64,000 bases of DNA from Sphingomonas nostoxanthinifaciens (GTDB taxonomy: Bacteria > Pseudomonadota > Alphaproteobacteria > Sphingomonadales > Sphingomonadaceae), in the NCBI RefSeq assembly GCF_019930585.1, contig NZ_CP082839.1, forward strand, positions 3,732,001 to 3,796,000, read 5' to 3'. How positions within the stretch are numbered: the stretch's first letter is position 1; each line of letters opens with the position of its first letter. The notes under the pieces were generated by a model. The model made no database searches. It had not been told where the DNA came from and was given only the letters and a program-made list of their open reading frames with translations. The position numbers and the translations under genes were made by a program. Below, one piece after another: positions 46,840 to 56,384 of this stretch.

Positions 46840-49020
46840 ATGATCTCGACCAATCGAACGCTTCGCGGCATCCTGCTCGCCTGCGCCAGCCTGATGCCGG
46901 CCGTCGCCTTCGCCGCCGACGTCACGGCCGAAGCGCCCGAGGGCAGCGGGGACGAGATCGTCGTTACCGGCCAGCAGCCGCTCACCCAGTCGACCAGCGG
47001 CACCAAGACCGCGACCCCGATCATGGAGACGCCGCAGTCGATCACGGTCATCTCCAACGCCGACATTTCCGGGCTAGGGCTGCAGAGTCTGAACCAGGCG
47101 CTGCGTTATGTGGCGGGCGTCACCGCCGAGCAGCGCGGTTCGTCGGCCGACGTTTACGATCAGTTCAAGCTGCGCGGCTTCGACGCGCCGACCTATCTGG
47201 ATGGCCTGAAGCTGTTCCCGAGCGCCACCGGCTATGCGGTGCCGCAGGTCGACGTGTCGCGGCTCGACCGGATCGAGGTCGTCAAGGGCCCGGCGTCGGT
47301 GCTGTACGGCCAGTCGAGCCCCGGCGGCCTCGTCGCCGAATCGAGCAAGCTGCCGCTCGACCGCGATTTCTACGGCGCGGTGGCGGGCACTTACGGCAAT
47401 TACGATCTCTATCGCGTCGACGCCGATGTCGGCGGGCGCGCCTCCAGCAACATCCTCTGGCGCCTGTACGGCAGCGCCAACGGCGCGCATTCGCAGGCAG
47501 ACTATGGCGTGCGGCGGCGGCAGACGGTGTCGGGCGCCGCCACCATCGGTGACGGCACGCCGACCAGCCTGACGGTGCTGGCCAATTATTCGCACGATCC
47601 GCGCAACGGCAATTATGCCGTCTTCCCCGCGCTCGGCACGCTCATCCCCAACGCAGCCGGCACGATCAAGACCAGCTTCTACGGGGGCGAGCCGGGCGAC
47701 TTCTTCAAGCGCGATCAGGCCGCGGTGAGTGCCTTTTTCCGCCACGATTTCGGCGGCAGCTGGGTGTTCAAGTCGTCGTTGCGCTATCAATATGTGAAGA
47801 GCAGCCTCGGCATAATCTATACGGGCGGATCGCCCGCGACGACCGACGCCGCGCCCAGCCTGTTTTCGCGCTTCTCCTACGCCACGCGCGAGCAAAACAA
47901 TGGCTGGACCTATGACAATACGCTGACCGGCGTGGTCGAGACCGGGCCGCTCAAGCACACCGTGCTGCTCGGCGTCGATCGTCAGGTGTCGCACAGCCGC
48001 GAGCTCTACGCCTTCGGCGGCGCGACCAACATCAACGTGTTCAACCCGGTCTACGGTTCGATGCCGACGCCGCAGACGCCCTATCAGGTGCCGGGTTATG
48101 TCGCCGGCGCGCCACTACAGACGCCGACGCTCGCCACGACGCAACAGCGCCAGCAGGGCATCTACGCGCAGGACCAGATCGCGATCGAGGGCTTCCGTCT
48201 GACGCTCAGCGGGCGGCAGGACTGGGCGCGGCAGGCGAGCGAAACCGGCGGCGTCTACAGCCAGCAGCACAACCAGAAGTTCACCTATCGCGTTGGCGGC
48301 CTCTATCTGTTGCCGTTCGGCCTCGCACCCTACGCCAGCTATTCGACGTCGTTCGAGCCGCAGGCGTCGCAGCTCGCGGCCGGCGGCCTCGCCAAGCCGT
48401 CGCTCGGCAAGCAGGTGGAGGCCGGCCTGAAATATCAGGTGCCGGGCACGCAGATCATCGCCACCGCGGCGTGGTTCAACATCGAGCAGACCAATGTCGT
48501 CGTGTCCGATCCGCTGACATTTCTCGCCTATCAGGTCGGCAAGGTGCGCTCGCGCGGCGTCGAGGCGGAGGTCACGGCACCCCTGCCCTATGATTTCTAC
48601 GCGCATGTCGCCTTCAGCCGCCAGCGCGTGAAACAGCTCGACGATGTGAATCCCGCCAATATTGGGCAGAGCCTGATCGGCGTCGGCAAGGGCGGCATCA
48701 CCGCCAATCTCGACTGGTCGCCCAAGAGCGGACCGGCCCAGGGGCTGACGATCGGCGGCGCGTGGCGCCATCTGAACGGCGTCTATGCCGGCATCTATTT
48801 CGACGGCGTCGCGCGCTACACACCGACCTACGACCTGTTCGACGCGCTTGCGCGGTACGAGATCGGCAAGATCGTGCCGCGCCTCGACGGAATGACGGTC
48901 GGCATCGACGCCAAGAACATCTTCGACAAGAAGTATCTGTCGAGCTGCTACAGCAATTACGGCTGGTGCTGGTACGGCAATCGCCGGACCGTGCAGGGCA
49001 CGATCGGCTATCGCTGGTAA
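46840..49020 (+). CDS. TonB-dependent siderophore receptor (FhuE/FpvA-like)
   Basis: 726 residues. Signal peptide, then a TonB-box-like GDEIVVTGQ, a plug domain (TPIMETPQSITVISNADISGLGLQSLNQALRYVAGV, DQFKLRGFDAPTYLDGLKLF, VEVVKGPASVLYGQSSPGGLV) and a 22-strand barrel ending in the aromatic TIGYRW. The plug pattern matches ferric-hydroxamate-type receptors. Start: of two in-frame ATGs I used the second, seven bases after GGA. Probably Fur-controlled. Confidence 0.93.
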   Translation: MISTNRTLRGILLACASLMPAVAFAADVTAEAPEGSGDEIVVTGQQPLTQSTSGTKTATPIMETPQSITVISNADISGLGLQSLNQALRYVAGVTAEQRGSSADVYDQFKLRGFDAPTYLDGLKLFPSATGYAVPQVDVSRLDRIEVVKGPASVLYGQSSPGGLVAESSKLPLDRDFYGAVAGTYGNYDLYRVDADVGGRASSNILWRLYGSANGAHSQADYGVRRRQTVSGAATIGDGTPTSLTVLANYSHDPRNGNYAVFPALGTLIPNAAGTIKTSFYGGEPGDFFKRDQAAVSAFFRHDFGGSWVFKSSLRYQYVKSSLGIIYTGGSPATTDAAPSLFSRFSYATREQNNGWTYDNTLTGVVETGPLKHTVLLGVDRQVSHSRELYAFGGATNINVFNPVYGSMPTPQTPYQVPGYVAGAPLQTPTLATTQQRQQGIYAQDQIAIEGFRLTLSGRQDWARQASETGGVYSQQHNQKFTYRVGGLYLLPFGLAPYASYSTSFEPQASQLAAGGLAKPSLGKQVEAGLKYQVPGTQIIATAAWFNIEQTNVVVSDPLTFLAYQVGKVRSRGVEAEVTAPLPYDFYAHVAFSRQRVKQLDDVNPANIGQSLIGVGKGGITANLDWSPKSGPAQGLTIGGAWRHLNGVYAGIYFDGVARYTPTYDLFDALARYEIGKIVPRLDGMTVGIDAKNIFDKKYLSSCYSNYGWCWYGNRRTVQGTIGYRW

Positions 49021-49059
49021 GCCGCGACGCGTCTCCTCACGCGCGAGAAAACGATCGGA

Positions 49060-49083
49060 ACGGCGGGCCGAAAGGCTCGCCGT
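49060..49083 (+). terminator. Hairpin after the siderophore receptor gene
   Basis: A 10-bp stem (49,060-49,069 with 49,074-49,083, one G-U) closed by a GAAA tetraloop. The following U-run is weak, so termination is likely but not certain. Confidence 0.55.
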
Positions 49084-49216
49084 CGTCGTTTGGTCCGTAT
49101 CGGCCGGTGCGTCAGCATTGTAACTTAGTGTTTCCGCATCGTCATAAAAGCTACCCGGTATTTCCATAGCGACACGCGTCAGGGGCGGGAGGCCCCGTTC
49201 CCAAAGGGGTAGACAC

Positions 49217-51718
49217 GTGATTCACATTACATCGATGAAACGCGCGCTCATGCTGGGCGGCGCGGCGCTCGTCATGGGCGCGCCCGCCGTCGCATTGCGC
49301 GCCGAGGCTCCGGCGGCAGCGGCGGCCCCGGCCGACGCGGCGCCTGCCGCCGCCGACGAGTCCGGTCTCGGCGAGATCGTCGTGACCGCGACCAAGCGCG
49401 AGACCAACCTGCAGCGCACGCCGATCGCGATGAACGTGCTCAGCACGGCGGCGATCAAGGATCGCCACGTCCAGAGCCTGTACGACCTCGCCGACGGTGC
49501 CATCCCGTCGCTGCGTGTCGCCACGTTCGAGGCGCGCCAGAGCGCGTTGACGATCGGCATCCGCGGCATCGTGCCGCTCGACGCCAACCAGCCCGCGCGC
49601 GAGCAGGGCGTCGGCATCTATATCGACGGCGTCTATCTCGGCCGCCAGCACGGCCTGAACGCAGCCTTGTTCGACGTCGAACGGGTCGAAGTGCTGAAGG
49701 GCCCGCAGGGCACCCTGTTCGGCCGCAACACCGAAGGCGGCGCGCTGAGCATCGTCACCAAGGCGCCGAGCGGCGAATGGGGCGGCCGCGCCAGCGCGGG
49801 CATCGGCAATTACGGCGCCTATACCGGCGAGCTGCACGTCGACCTGCCGACCTGGCACAATTTCAGCGCCAAGGTGGACGGCGTCGTCCAATATCAGGGC
49901 GCCACGACCAAGAACCCGCTCGCGGGGCAGACCGGCTGGAATTACTATAACCGGCGCGGCGTCCGCGCCGCCGTCCGCTGGCAGCCGAACCCCGATCTGA
50001 CCAACGACTTCTCGTACGACAATGCGCGCGACGCCAATTCGCCCTTCTACAGCCAGCTGCTGAACTTCAATCCCAACGGCTGCGCCGCCGGCGCGCAATC
50101 GGCTTCGGCCGGCTGCGTCCTGCCCGGCACGGCCTATACCGCGTTGAGCGGCTCGGTCCGCCCGCTGGCACCGCAGGTGGTGGTCAACGGCAAGACGCGC
50201 ATGAGCGTGGCCGATATCGGCGTGCCGCAGCAGCCGAGCGTCGACACCACCCACGGTTACACCAACGTGCTGAAGTGGAAGGCCCTGCCCGAGGTCGAGC
50301 TGCGCTCGATCACCGCATGGCGCGGCGTCGGTGCGACCCAGTGGGACAATTCGGGCGGCGCACACCGCGTGCCGATCATGAACTGCACCAGCGCGACGTG
50401 TAATTTCAGCCGCTACAGCCTCGCCGACCTGTTCCAGAATCAGTTCAGCCAGGAATTGCAGGCGGTCGGCAGCGCCGGCCGGTTCGATTATGTCGGCGGC
50501 CTCTATTACTTCAACGAGCATGTCAGCGACGACGCCGCCACGCCGAACTCGAACGTCTACACGCCTGCCACCGGCGTGATCGGCGTGCTCGATTCGTGCA
50601 CCGGCTCAGGCGGCTTCGGCTCCGAATATCGCTGCCGGTCGACCGACCGCGCATCGGAAGTGTGGTCGAAGAGCTATGCCGTCTACGGCCAGGTGACGTG
50701 GAACCCGCTCGACGTGCTGCACCTGACGGTCGGTGGACGCTACACGCACGACAAGAAGCGCGGCGTGCTGCACATGTCGCGCAACGTCAATTACGACACC
50801 AACACCGCCGCCGCGGCGGGCAATGGCTACAAGCCGCTCGACAAGACGTGGGATCGCTTCAATCCCATGGTGACGCTGGCCTACGATCTCAGCGACACGA
50901 TCCATGCCTATGCGAAATATGCGACCGGCTATCGCGCCGGTGGCGCCAGCTCGCGTACCTCCAACTATCAGGCGTTCAACCCGGAGGACGTGCGCTCATA
51001 CGAAGTTGGCCTGAAGACCGATTTCTGGGATCACCGCGCGCGCCTGAACCTCGCCGGCTACATCATGGATCGCGACAACAGCCAGGTCGACATCAGCTCG
51101 ATCCAGACGACCACGACCGGCAGCTTCAACAACCTCGTCACGATCAATGCGCCGGGCACGACCAAGATCCGCGGCATCGAGGCCGACCTGACGGTGCGAC
51201 CGATCGAAGGCCTGACGCTGAACGCGTCCTACGCCTATACCTATACCAAGATCCCGCCGGTGCTGATCAGCGCCACCGCTGGCGGTGCCACCACCAGCGT
51301 CTACCAGAACTTCTACATCGTCTTCACGCCGCGCAACGCCGCGAGCGGTTCGGCCGACTACAGCCTGCCGGTCGGCGGCGCGGGCACCAACGTCCGCTTC
51401 CACATCGACGGCAATTACTCGCAGGCGACGCAGGCGTTCGACCAGTTTGCGACGAAGAACGACGCGTCGCTGCTGTTCAACGGCCGCCTCTCGCTCGCCG
51501 ACCTGCCGATGAGCAATGGCGGCCAGAAGCTGACGTTCGGCGTGTGGGTCCGCAACATGTTCGACGAGCAATATGTCTATCGCCGCGATCCGTCGAACAG
51601 CCTGCCCGGCTCGCCGACCACCAGCGTGTCGACCGGCAGCATCTCGAACGTGCTGGGCGACTATGGCAACTTCAACGCGCCGCGCACCTTCGGCGTGGAT
51701 GCGACGATCAACTTCTAA
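49217..51718 (+). CDS. TonB-dependent receptor
   Basis: 833 residues. Signal peptide (KRALMLGGAALVMGAPAVAL), an Ala-rich spacer, TonB box GEIVVTATKRETNLQRTP, plug domain (IGIRGIVPLDANQPAREQGVGIYIDGVYLGRQHG, VEVLKGPQGTLFGRNTEGGALSIVTKAP) and a barrel ending FGVDATINF. The plug style is that of sphingomonad receptors for plant or aromatic compounds (IYIDGVYLGR), not siderophores; the ligand is unknown. A GTG start with AGGGG eight bases upstream; an ATG at 49,235 is possible. Confidence 0.92.
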   Translation: MIHITSMKRALMLGGAALVMGAPAVALRAEAPAAAAAPADAAPAAADESGLGEIVVTATKRETNLQRTPIAMNVLSTAAIKDRHVQSLYDLADGAIPSLRVATFEARQSALTIGIRGIVPLDANQPAREQGVGIYIDGVYLGRQHGLNAALFDVERVEVLKGPQGTLFGRNTEGGALSIVTKAPSGEWGGRASAGIGNYGAYTGELHVDLPTWHNFSAKVDGVVQYQGATTKNPLAGQTGWNYYNRRGVRAAVRWQPNPDLTNDFSYDNARDANSPFYSQLLNFNPNGCAAGAQSASAGCVLPGTAYTALSGSVRPLAPQVVVNGKTRMSVADIGVPQQPSVDTTHGYTNVLKWKALPEVELRSITAWRGVGATQWDNSGGAHRVPIMNCTSATCNFSRYSLADLFQNQFSQELQAVGSAGRFDYVGGLYYFNEHVSDDAATPNSNVYTPATGVIGVLDSCTGSGGFGSEYRCRSTDRASEVWSKSYAVYGQVTWNPLDVLHLTVGGRYTHDKKRGVLHMSRNVNYDTNTAAAAGNGYKPLDKTWDRFNPMVTLAYDLSDTIHAYAKYATGYRAGGASSRTSNYQAFNPEDVRSYEVGLKTDFWDHRARLNLAGYIMDRDNSQVDISSIQTTTTGSFNNLVTINAPGTTKIRGIEADLTVRPIEGLTLNASYAYTYTKIPPVLISATAGGATTSVYQNFYIVFTPRNAASGSADYSLPVGGAGTNVRFHIDGNYSQATQAFDQFATKNDASLLFNGRLSLADLPMSNGGQKLTFGVWVRNMFDEQYVYRRDPSNSLPGSPTTSVSTGSISNVLGDYGNFNAPRTFGVDATINF

Positions 51719-51772
51719 TGGGGCCGAGGGGACGGCGCAGTGCCGCCCCCTTGCTCACGATGCGACGCCCTG

Positions 51773-51804
51773 GGGCGGCCGGCTCAACGCCGGCCGCCCT
51801 TTTT
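51773..51804 (+). terminator. Rho-independent terminator after the second TonB receptor
   Basis: An 11-bp perfect stem (51,773-51,783 with 51,789-51,799), then TTTTT. The end of the convergent small gene runs through it: its stop is in the loop and its run of lysines is the T-tract read on the other strand. Confidence 0.93.
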
Positions 51805-52182
51805 CTTCGGCGCAGGCGCCGGATTTGGCCGGCTCTCGATGACATGGTCCGGGTGCGTACACAGCCCCGCGACCGTTTCGACGCCACCGCCGAGCGGGAT
51901 CGAAAGCTGGCTCAGGCTGAACGCGCCCGTGACCTTGTTGATGACGATGGTGCGGCTGCCGACATAGGGCGTGTCGGCGAGCAGATCCTTGCCCGAAATC
52001 CACTGGGCGGCGGCCAGGCCATTCTGATTCTCGCCCACCAGCACGTATCGCGATCCGGACTGATCGACGAGCCCGCCAGCATCCCGGCGCAGCTCGAGGA
52101 TGACGGGCGCTGCGCTCGGATTCGCATCGCTAATGGTGCAATGGAAGCCGGCGGCGGCCACCACGAGAGCAGGCAGGATCAT
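51784..52182 (-). CDS. Small secreted protein of unknown function
   Basis: 132 residues. A short hydrophobic start (ILPALVVAAAGFHC) looks like a signal peptide. The mature part contains SGSRYVLVGENQNGLAAAQWISGKDLL and SRTIVINKVTGAFSLSQL, then a basic tail. Two cysteines, one near residue 15 and one in GLCTHP, may pair. I do not recognise the family. It is the last chromosomal gene before the prophage junction. Confidence 0.55.
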   Translation of the reverse strand: MILPALVVAAAGFHCTISDANPSAAPVILELRRDAGGLVDQSGSRYVLVGENQNGLAAAQWISGKDLLADTPYVGSRTIVINKVTGAFSLSQLSIPLGGGVETVAGLCTHPDHVIESRPNPAPAPKKKGGRR

Positions 52183-52351
52183 CGATCGGCTCCGAATGCC
52201 ATGACGGCGAACGGAACCGGAATAGCGGCAAATCGCGGCGTCGCAGGCCAAATCTTGCCGGTCGATGCGGGGAAACCGCCACACGCTCGCGGCGCGACTC
52301 CTGCACGAGCGGTGTGCGGGCATGCCAGCCGAAACTGGCTCAAGCCGACCA

Positions 52352-52397
52352 TGGTGACCCCTACGAGAATCGAACTCGTGTTTTCGCCGTGGAAGGG
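52352..52397 (-). repeat. tRNA-Glu-like 3' fragment, probable prophage attachment remnant
   Basis: Read on the minus strand this 46-base piece runs from the anticodon loop to CCA. It has an intact T-arm (ACGAG, loop TTCGATT, CTCGT), the acceptor 3' strand AGGGGTC, discriminator A and CCA. The stretch CCACGGCG before it aligns with the anticodon-stem 3' side of tRNA-Glu. The 5' half of a tRNA is absent. Phages that integrate in tRNA 3' ends leave such a copy at the far junction. Confidence 0.8.
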
Positions 52398-52824
52398 AAA
52401 AGGTCAACGTTTTCAAAGCCCTTTCCCCATCGCGCCCCTATTTTCATGCCGTTAGATTTCAAAGACTTAGAACCCTTGTGGGATGGAAATGCGGGTTGGA
52501 GCGGCTAGAGGAAGTTGGCCGCTACCAGCTATTTTGATCGCTATCGTTTGAACGTGCTGCTGATTCGCGAGTGGCGGGCATCGCCCAGGTGCGGACATTC
52601 GCGGCGGGTCTGATTTGGGCACACAACGGCAAATATCCAGCTTTTCATGCTCGGCGATCGGCGGGAGCGGCAGGGCCATCTCAGCCGCGTAGTGACACTG
52701 CGGCGGTAAGCCGGGCGCCTGCTACGAACGGCTCATTAACCGGAGGCGAGCTAGCCAGGGTCTTGGCTCTGGTTCTTCCCCATCGGCCTAGCTAAGGAAA
52801 GGCCATACCATTCGAGGCCGAACC
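52398..52824. other. Gene-poor junction region inside the prophage end
   Basis: About 427 bases. I see no convincing gene or RNA. It is of mixed composition and shares the 10-mer CGCTACCAGC with the gap at 54.68 kb; this may be a remnant of older insertions. The promoter of the DUF262 gene must lie at its right end. Confidence 0.4.
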
Positions 52825-53886
52825 GTGAAGCAATTTGATGCCCGATCCTACAGTATTGCTGACTTCATCGAGTGGAATGCGGGCCAGCTTCTGGATTTAT
52901 CACCAAAGTTCCAACGTCGTAGCGTTTGGACGCGCGCTGCAAAATCCTTCCTTATCGATACCGTCTTGCGCGGCAAGCCTATGCCCAAGGTGCTGCTGAC
53001 GCAGGATTTGGTGGGCAAAAAGAACGTCCGCACTGTGGTCGATGGGCAGCAGCGGATCCGTACGATCTTGGAGTTTGTGTCGGACGGATTCACCGTGCTT
53101 GCCGCTCATAATGCGGATCACGCCGGAAAGACGTTTTCCGCACTGGATGACGATACCCAAGGGATTATCTTGCAATATGAGCTAGGCGTTGATCTTCTAT
53201 ACAATGTGAGCCTGTCCGATATGCTGGACATATTCGCCCGCATCAACACTTATTCGGTCACCCTGAACACGCAAGAGAAGCTCAATGCGAAGTACCTTGG
53301 GGTGTTTAAAACTGCAGCGTACGAACTTGGGCATGCATACGTAGGGTATGTTTTGGACGGCGGTGTGCTGTCAGAGAAAGCTATCAGCCGAATGGGGGAG
53401 GCTCAACTGGCGTCTGATCTGTTGGTCGCGTTGGTGGGTGGAGTGCAGACGGTTAAGAATATCGAGCGATATTACCGTTTATATGAGAGCAAAGAAGTCG
53501 TGCCACCGGAAGTGGCAAGCGCAATCGAGCTTTATAATGAGACGATGCGATACATCGGGGCAATTTACCCTGCACAAGAACTTGCGGGCACGAATTGGGC
53601 TCGGTCCCACTGGTTTTATACTCTCTTCACCTGCGTTGCCCACGCCCTGCAACCGCTGGTAGGCTTGGAAGATGCGGATCGGCCATCCCTTACCCAAGCC
53701 CAAGTAATATATTGGCGGGGACAGCTGGACGAGCTGAGTGCCTTGTATGATCGTTATACCGAAGACACAGAAGAGGACGTGCCGGCGGCCTTCGCACGAT
53801 TCATCAACTACGCTCAGCGCCGGACGACCGATACTGAGGCTCGCCGGGAGCGCGCGAAGTACGTTCTAGCTGCCCTAGAACTGTGA
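52825..53886 (+). CDS. DUF262-family protein (GmrS/ParB-like nuclease fold)
   Basis: 353 residues. The DUF262 signature is complete: LSPKFQRRSVWTRAAKSFLIDTVLRGKPMPKVLL (27-58) and the catalytic-loop DGQQRIRT (73-80). DUF262 forms the GmrS half of GmrSD type IV restriction enzymes and related nucleotide-dependent nucleases. The second half has no HNH motif (DUF1524), so it is not a full GmrSD. A GTG start with GAGG eight bases upstream. It overlaps the HEPN gene by four bases (GTGA), forming a two-gene unit. Confidence 0.85.
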   Translation: MKQFDARSYSIADFIEWNAGQLLDLSPKFQRRSVWTRAAKSFLIDTVLRGKPMPKVLLTQDLVGKKNVRTVVDGQQRIRTILEFVSDGFTVLAAHNADHAGKTFSALDDDTQGIILQYELGVDLLYNVSLSDMLDIFARINTYSVTLNTQEKLNAKYLGVFKTAAYELGHAYVGYVLDGGVLSEKAISRMGEAQLASDLLVALVGGVQTVKNIERYYRLYESKEVVPPEVASAIELYNETMRYIGAIYPAQELAGTNWARSHWFYTLFTCVAHALQPLVGLEDADRPSLTQAQVIYWRGQLDELSALYDRYTEDTEEDVPAAFARFINYAQRRTTDTEARRERAKYVLAALEL

Positions 53887-54512
53887 GCCCGGAAGAGCTG
53901 AGCGACTTCGCCGAAGCGGCGGCCGCGAAAAACGCGCTCGCGCTCGGAATGGTAGATGAACTCGAAGCGGCTTCGGCGGACGTCGAGTCCGATGATTTTC
54001 GATCTGACGGCTTTGCCGAAGCTATCTTTCTCCGAGCGTTCACGGCCTATGAGTCTTCAGTAGAAGCAATGTTTTTACACTACGTCACCGGCGGCGCATC
54101 ACGAGGAGGAACAATTGGAACAAGCTACCTCAATGTCCAGGACGCACAGCACGCACGTCGATTAACGAAAGCTGGGAAGCAGTACCTAAGCTGGGCAAAG
54201 CCATCCGAGATACGAAATACTGCGTCGATCTATATGAAAGAAGGGTGGCCGCTAATAGATATGATGGCTACCAAGGAGGAGGTGCTATCGGATGGGGAAC
54301 GTATCCGGAATCGGATCGCCCATGATTCGTTGGAGGCTCGCCAGCAATTCGGCATCGTTCAGCGAAACTATCTTGGCACAGAGCGCCTTTTTTTGATGTC
54401 TGCCGGACAATTTCTCCGGATTCGAAGCACCCGGCTCCGCAAGCTACATCTCATGCATTTCGTCGAGGTTTTGCACGAAACGGTCAAAGCACTAATCGAT
54501 CCGCTTCCGTGA
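53883..54512 (+). CDS. HEPN-domain protein (MAE_28990-type), probable RNase partner of DUF262
   Basis: 209 residues, mostly helical. The HEPN active-site motif RxxxxH is present as RNRIAH (142-147) in GERIRNRIAHDSLEARQQFG. The N-terminal AIFLRAFTAYESSVEAMFLHYV is typical of the MAE_28990/MAE_18760-like HEPN group, which repeatedly occurs beside DUF262 genes. HEPN proteins with this motif are metal-independent RNases in toxins and defence systems. Its GTG overlaps the DUF262 stop. The pair is best read as a defence or abortive-infection module carried by the prophage. Confidence 0.75.
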   Translation: MSPEELSDFAEAAAAKNALALGMVDELEAASADVESDDFRSDGFAEAIFLRAFTAYESSVEAMFLHYVTGGASRGGTIGTSYLNVQDAQHARRLTKAGKQYLSWAKPSEIRNTASIYMKEGWPLIDMMATKEEVLSDGERIRNRIAHDSLEARQQFGIVQRNYLGTERLFLMSAGQFLRIRSTRLRKLHLMHFVEVLHETVKALIDPLP

Positions 54513-54718
54513 AGACGGTCTTGGGTATGCTTTGGCAGAAAAGCGTGCGGCGGCAAGGCATGCCCTGGGTCGGACACGTCCGCTAACCGCCACTTCCGGC
54601 CATTGCTCTACCCGATGGCCTGAAGCGATCAGCTGCGGCTATGTGCTTTAACGAGTGAGCGGAGAGCGGGTAGAGGGATTTGATCGCTACCAGCAATCCT
54701 AAAAGCGGACGTGTAGCC

Positions 54719-55549
54719 TCAAAGCAAGAGCCGGCCAGGAGCAAGCCGGCTGACGATTAGCTCGGTCGCTCGCTTGCCCTCCCCCGTGGCGCCGCTCGAT
54801 ACCGTGTAGGTGGTTTCAACGTCGGCGCAGTCGAAGCGGCTGAAAACCTCTCGGGCACCATCGGTTGCGTTGATCGACAGAACGAACTGACCTTCGATTC
54901 GGTCGAGGAGGTCAGCAAGGCACGCAAAGTCCGAGCGCGAAAATGCGGCAGCGCCATAGTCCGATTCGCAGCCCCAATAGGGCGGGTCGAGATAGAACAA
55001 GGTCTCCGCGCTATCGTACTGTTCGATCGCTGCGGTATACGGCAGCTGTTCGATCACAACGCCGGCAAGCCGCTCATGAATTTCCATCAGCATGGGCTCG
55101 AGCTTGGTGACATCGAATCGGCCGGGGGTACGTCGATCAACGCCGAAAGTCCTACCCTCGATCTTGCCGCCAAAGGCGAGCCGCTGCAGATAAAGGAACC
55201 GGGCGGCCCTTTCTAAGTCGGTGAGACTGCTAGCGGCCGTGGCCCGGAGGCGCTCGAACTCGGCACGGCTCGTCAACTGCCACTTCAGCAGATCCATAAA
55301 CGCTTGATAATGGCGCTGGAGGATACGGAAGAGCGTCGCCACATCACCGGAAAGATCGTTGATAACCTCGACCGGCGCGCGGCGATCGCGACGAAGGAAG
55401 ATTCCGCCCATGCCCACGAAAGGCTCGACGTAAGTCCGATGGGGGACGCTCCGGATCAAAGAGACAATGCGGCTCGCGAGGTTTCGCTTTCCGCCAAGGT
55501 ATGGAGCGGCCGGGCTGACCGGACGCACTTCGCTCAGTATGGACTCCAT
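54719..55549 (-). CDS. DNA adenine methylase (D12 class)
   Basis: 276 residues. PYLGGKRNLASRIV (16-29, the SAM-binding Gly motif region of D12 enzymes), YVEPFVGMGGIFL (40-52, motif I) and the catalytic DPPYWG (188-193, motif IV). It methylates the N6 of adenine, probably in a short palindrome such as GATC, though the target is not readable. It has no cognate nuclease beside it, so a role in protecting phage DNA is more likely than restriction. Confidence 0.92.
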   Translation of the reverse strand: MESILSEVRPVSPAAPYLGGKRNLASRIVSLIRSVPHRTYVEPFVGMGGIFLRRDRRAPVEVINDLSGDVATLFRILQRHYQAFMDLLKWQLTSRAEFERLRATAASSLTDLERAARFLYLQRLAFGGKIEGRTFGVDRRTPGRFDVTKLEPMLMEIHERLAGVVIEQLPYTAAIEQYDSAETLFYLDPPYWGCESDYGAAAFSRSDFACLADLLDRIEGQFVLSINATDGAREVFSRFDCADVETTYTVSSGATGEGKRATELIVSRLAPGRLLL

Positions 55550-55754
55550 TCTGTTTTGCTTTCAGGGGAGCCCCGCCCGTCGACGGGTGCGGGGCGTTAG
55601 CGGCTAGGCCAGCCGCGCGTGACGGGCTCTCTTCCCGTTGGTTGCCGTGTTGCAAGCACGGCACCCCCGCTCAGCCTACGGCCAGCGGACGTGTCTCTGT
55701 GTGATTGAACCTGAGTGCGCGTAAACGCATAACACGCGCATACGGGGGGGGCAC

Positions 55755-56252
55755 ATGGAAGCAATCACAATCCTATTTGCTAAGAACACCCTTATTCAGG
55801 CCGCCGCAAACGCGTTTGCCCTGATATCGGGCATCGTTCTGATTGCGGTCAGTTTGCGCGCGGTTTGGAATTTCTGCGCAAATGCTTATCACACCTCAAT
55901 CAAGGTTGCTTACGAACGCACTAAGTTCCAACTTGCTCGCAGATCGATCCAATGTGCGAACGACATAAATCTATACGCCGCCTACCTCGCGATGGCGGCC
56001 TGTCTATTTGCTCTATCGATAGCTGGAGCGCTGATAGGAATCCTCGGTCAGTTCGATCCGTTCGCCGACGCGCATGTATTCGGACATAAATATTTTAAGA
56101 TCATGATGTTGGCCAGGTTCATAAACCTAACCTTTGCGCTCTTGTTCCTGAGCGGCTCCTTTGTTTCTGCGCAAGCGGTGCGGACCCTCTCCATCAACGT
56201 AATACGTATGCGGAAAAAGTACCGAAAGCGAAAATATAGGGCAAATAGATAG
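55755..56252 (+). CDS. Membrane protein of unknown function, prophage cargo
   Basis: 165 residues with three to four hydrophobic helices (about 18-38, 77-97, 118-140), and a strongly basic C-terminus (MRKKYRKRKYRANR). A G-rich run precedes the ATG. The gene is clearly AT-richer than its neighbours and uses codons such as ATA, which suggests recent transfer. I recognise no family. The divergent methylase and this gene share a 205-bp promoter region. Confidence 0.6.
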   Translation: MEAITILFAKNTLIQAAANAFALISGIVLIAVSLRAVWNFCANAYHTSIKVAYERTKFQLARRSIQCANDINLYAAYLAMAACLFALSIAGALIGILGQFDPFADAHVFGHKYFKIMMLARFINLTFALLFLSGSFVSAQAVRTLSINVIRMRKKYRKRKYRANR

Positions 56253-56384
56253 CCTTCCAAGCTACCAGATTTGCCAGTTTTCTGCGGCGCTTCGTGTAAA
56301 ATCACGCGAAAATCGGCCCTTCTTTTCAAAAGCTTAGCCGGGCGCTGTAAAATTTTTATCCTCCCGAAGCCCGACAATCTGTCA

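Noticed and set aside
52352..52440. A complete tRNA gene at the prophage junction
   Set aside because: Only the 3' part folds; the D-arm, 5' acceptor strand and anticodon-stem 5' side are absent on the right.
52825..53886. Complete GmrSD type IV restriction enzyme
   Set aside because: The C-terminal HNH (GmrD/DUF1524) part is missing and the partner gene is a HEPN protein.
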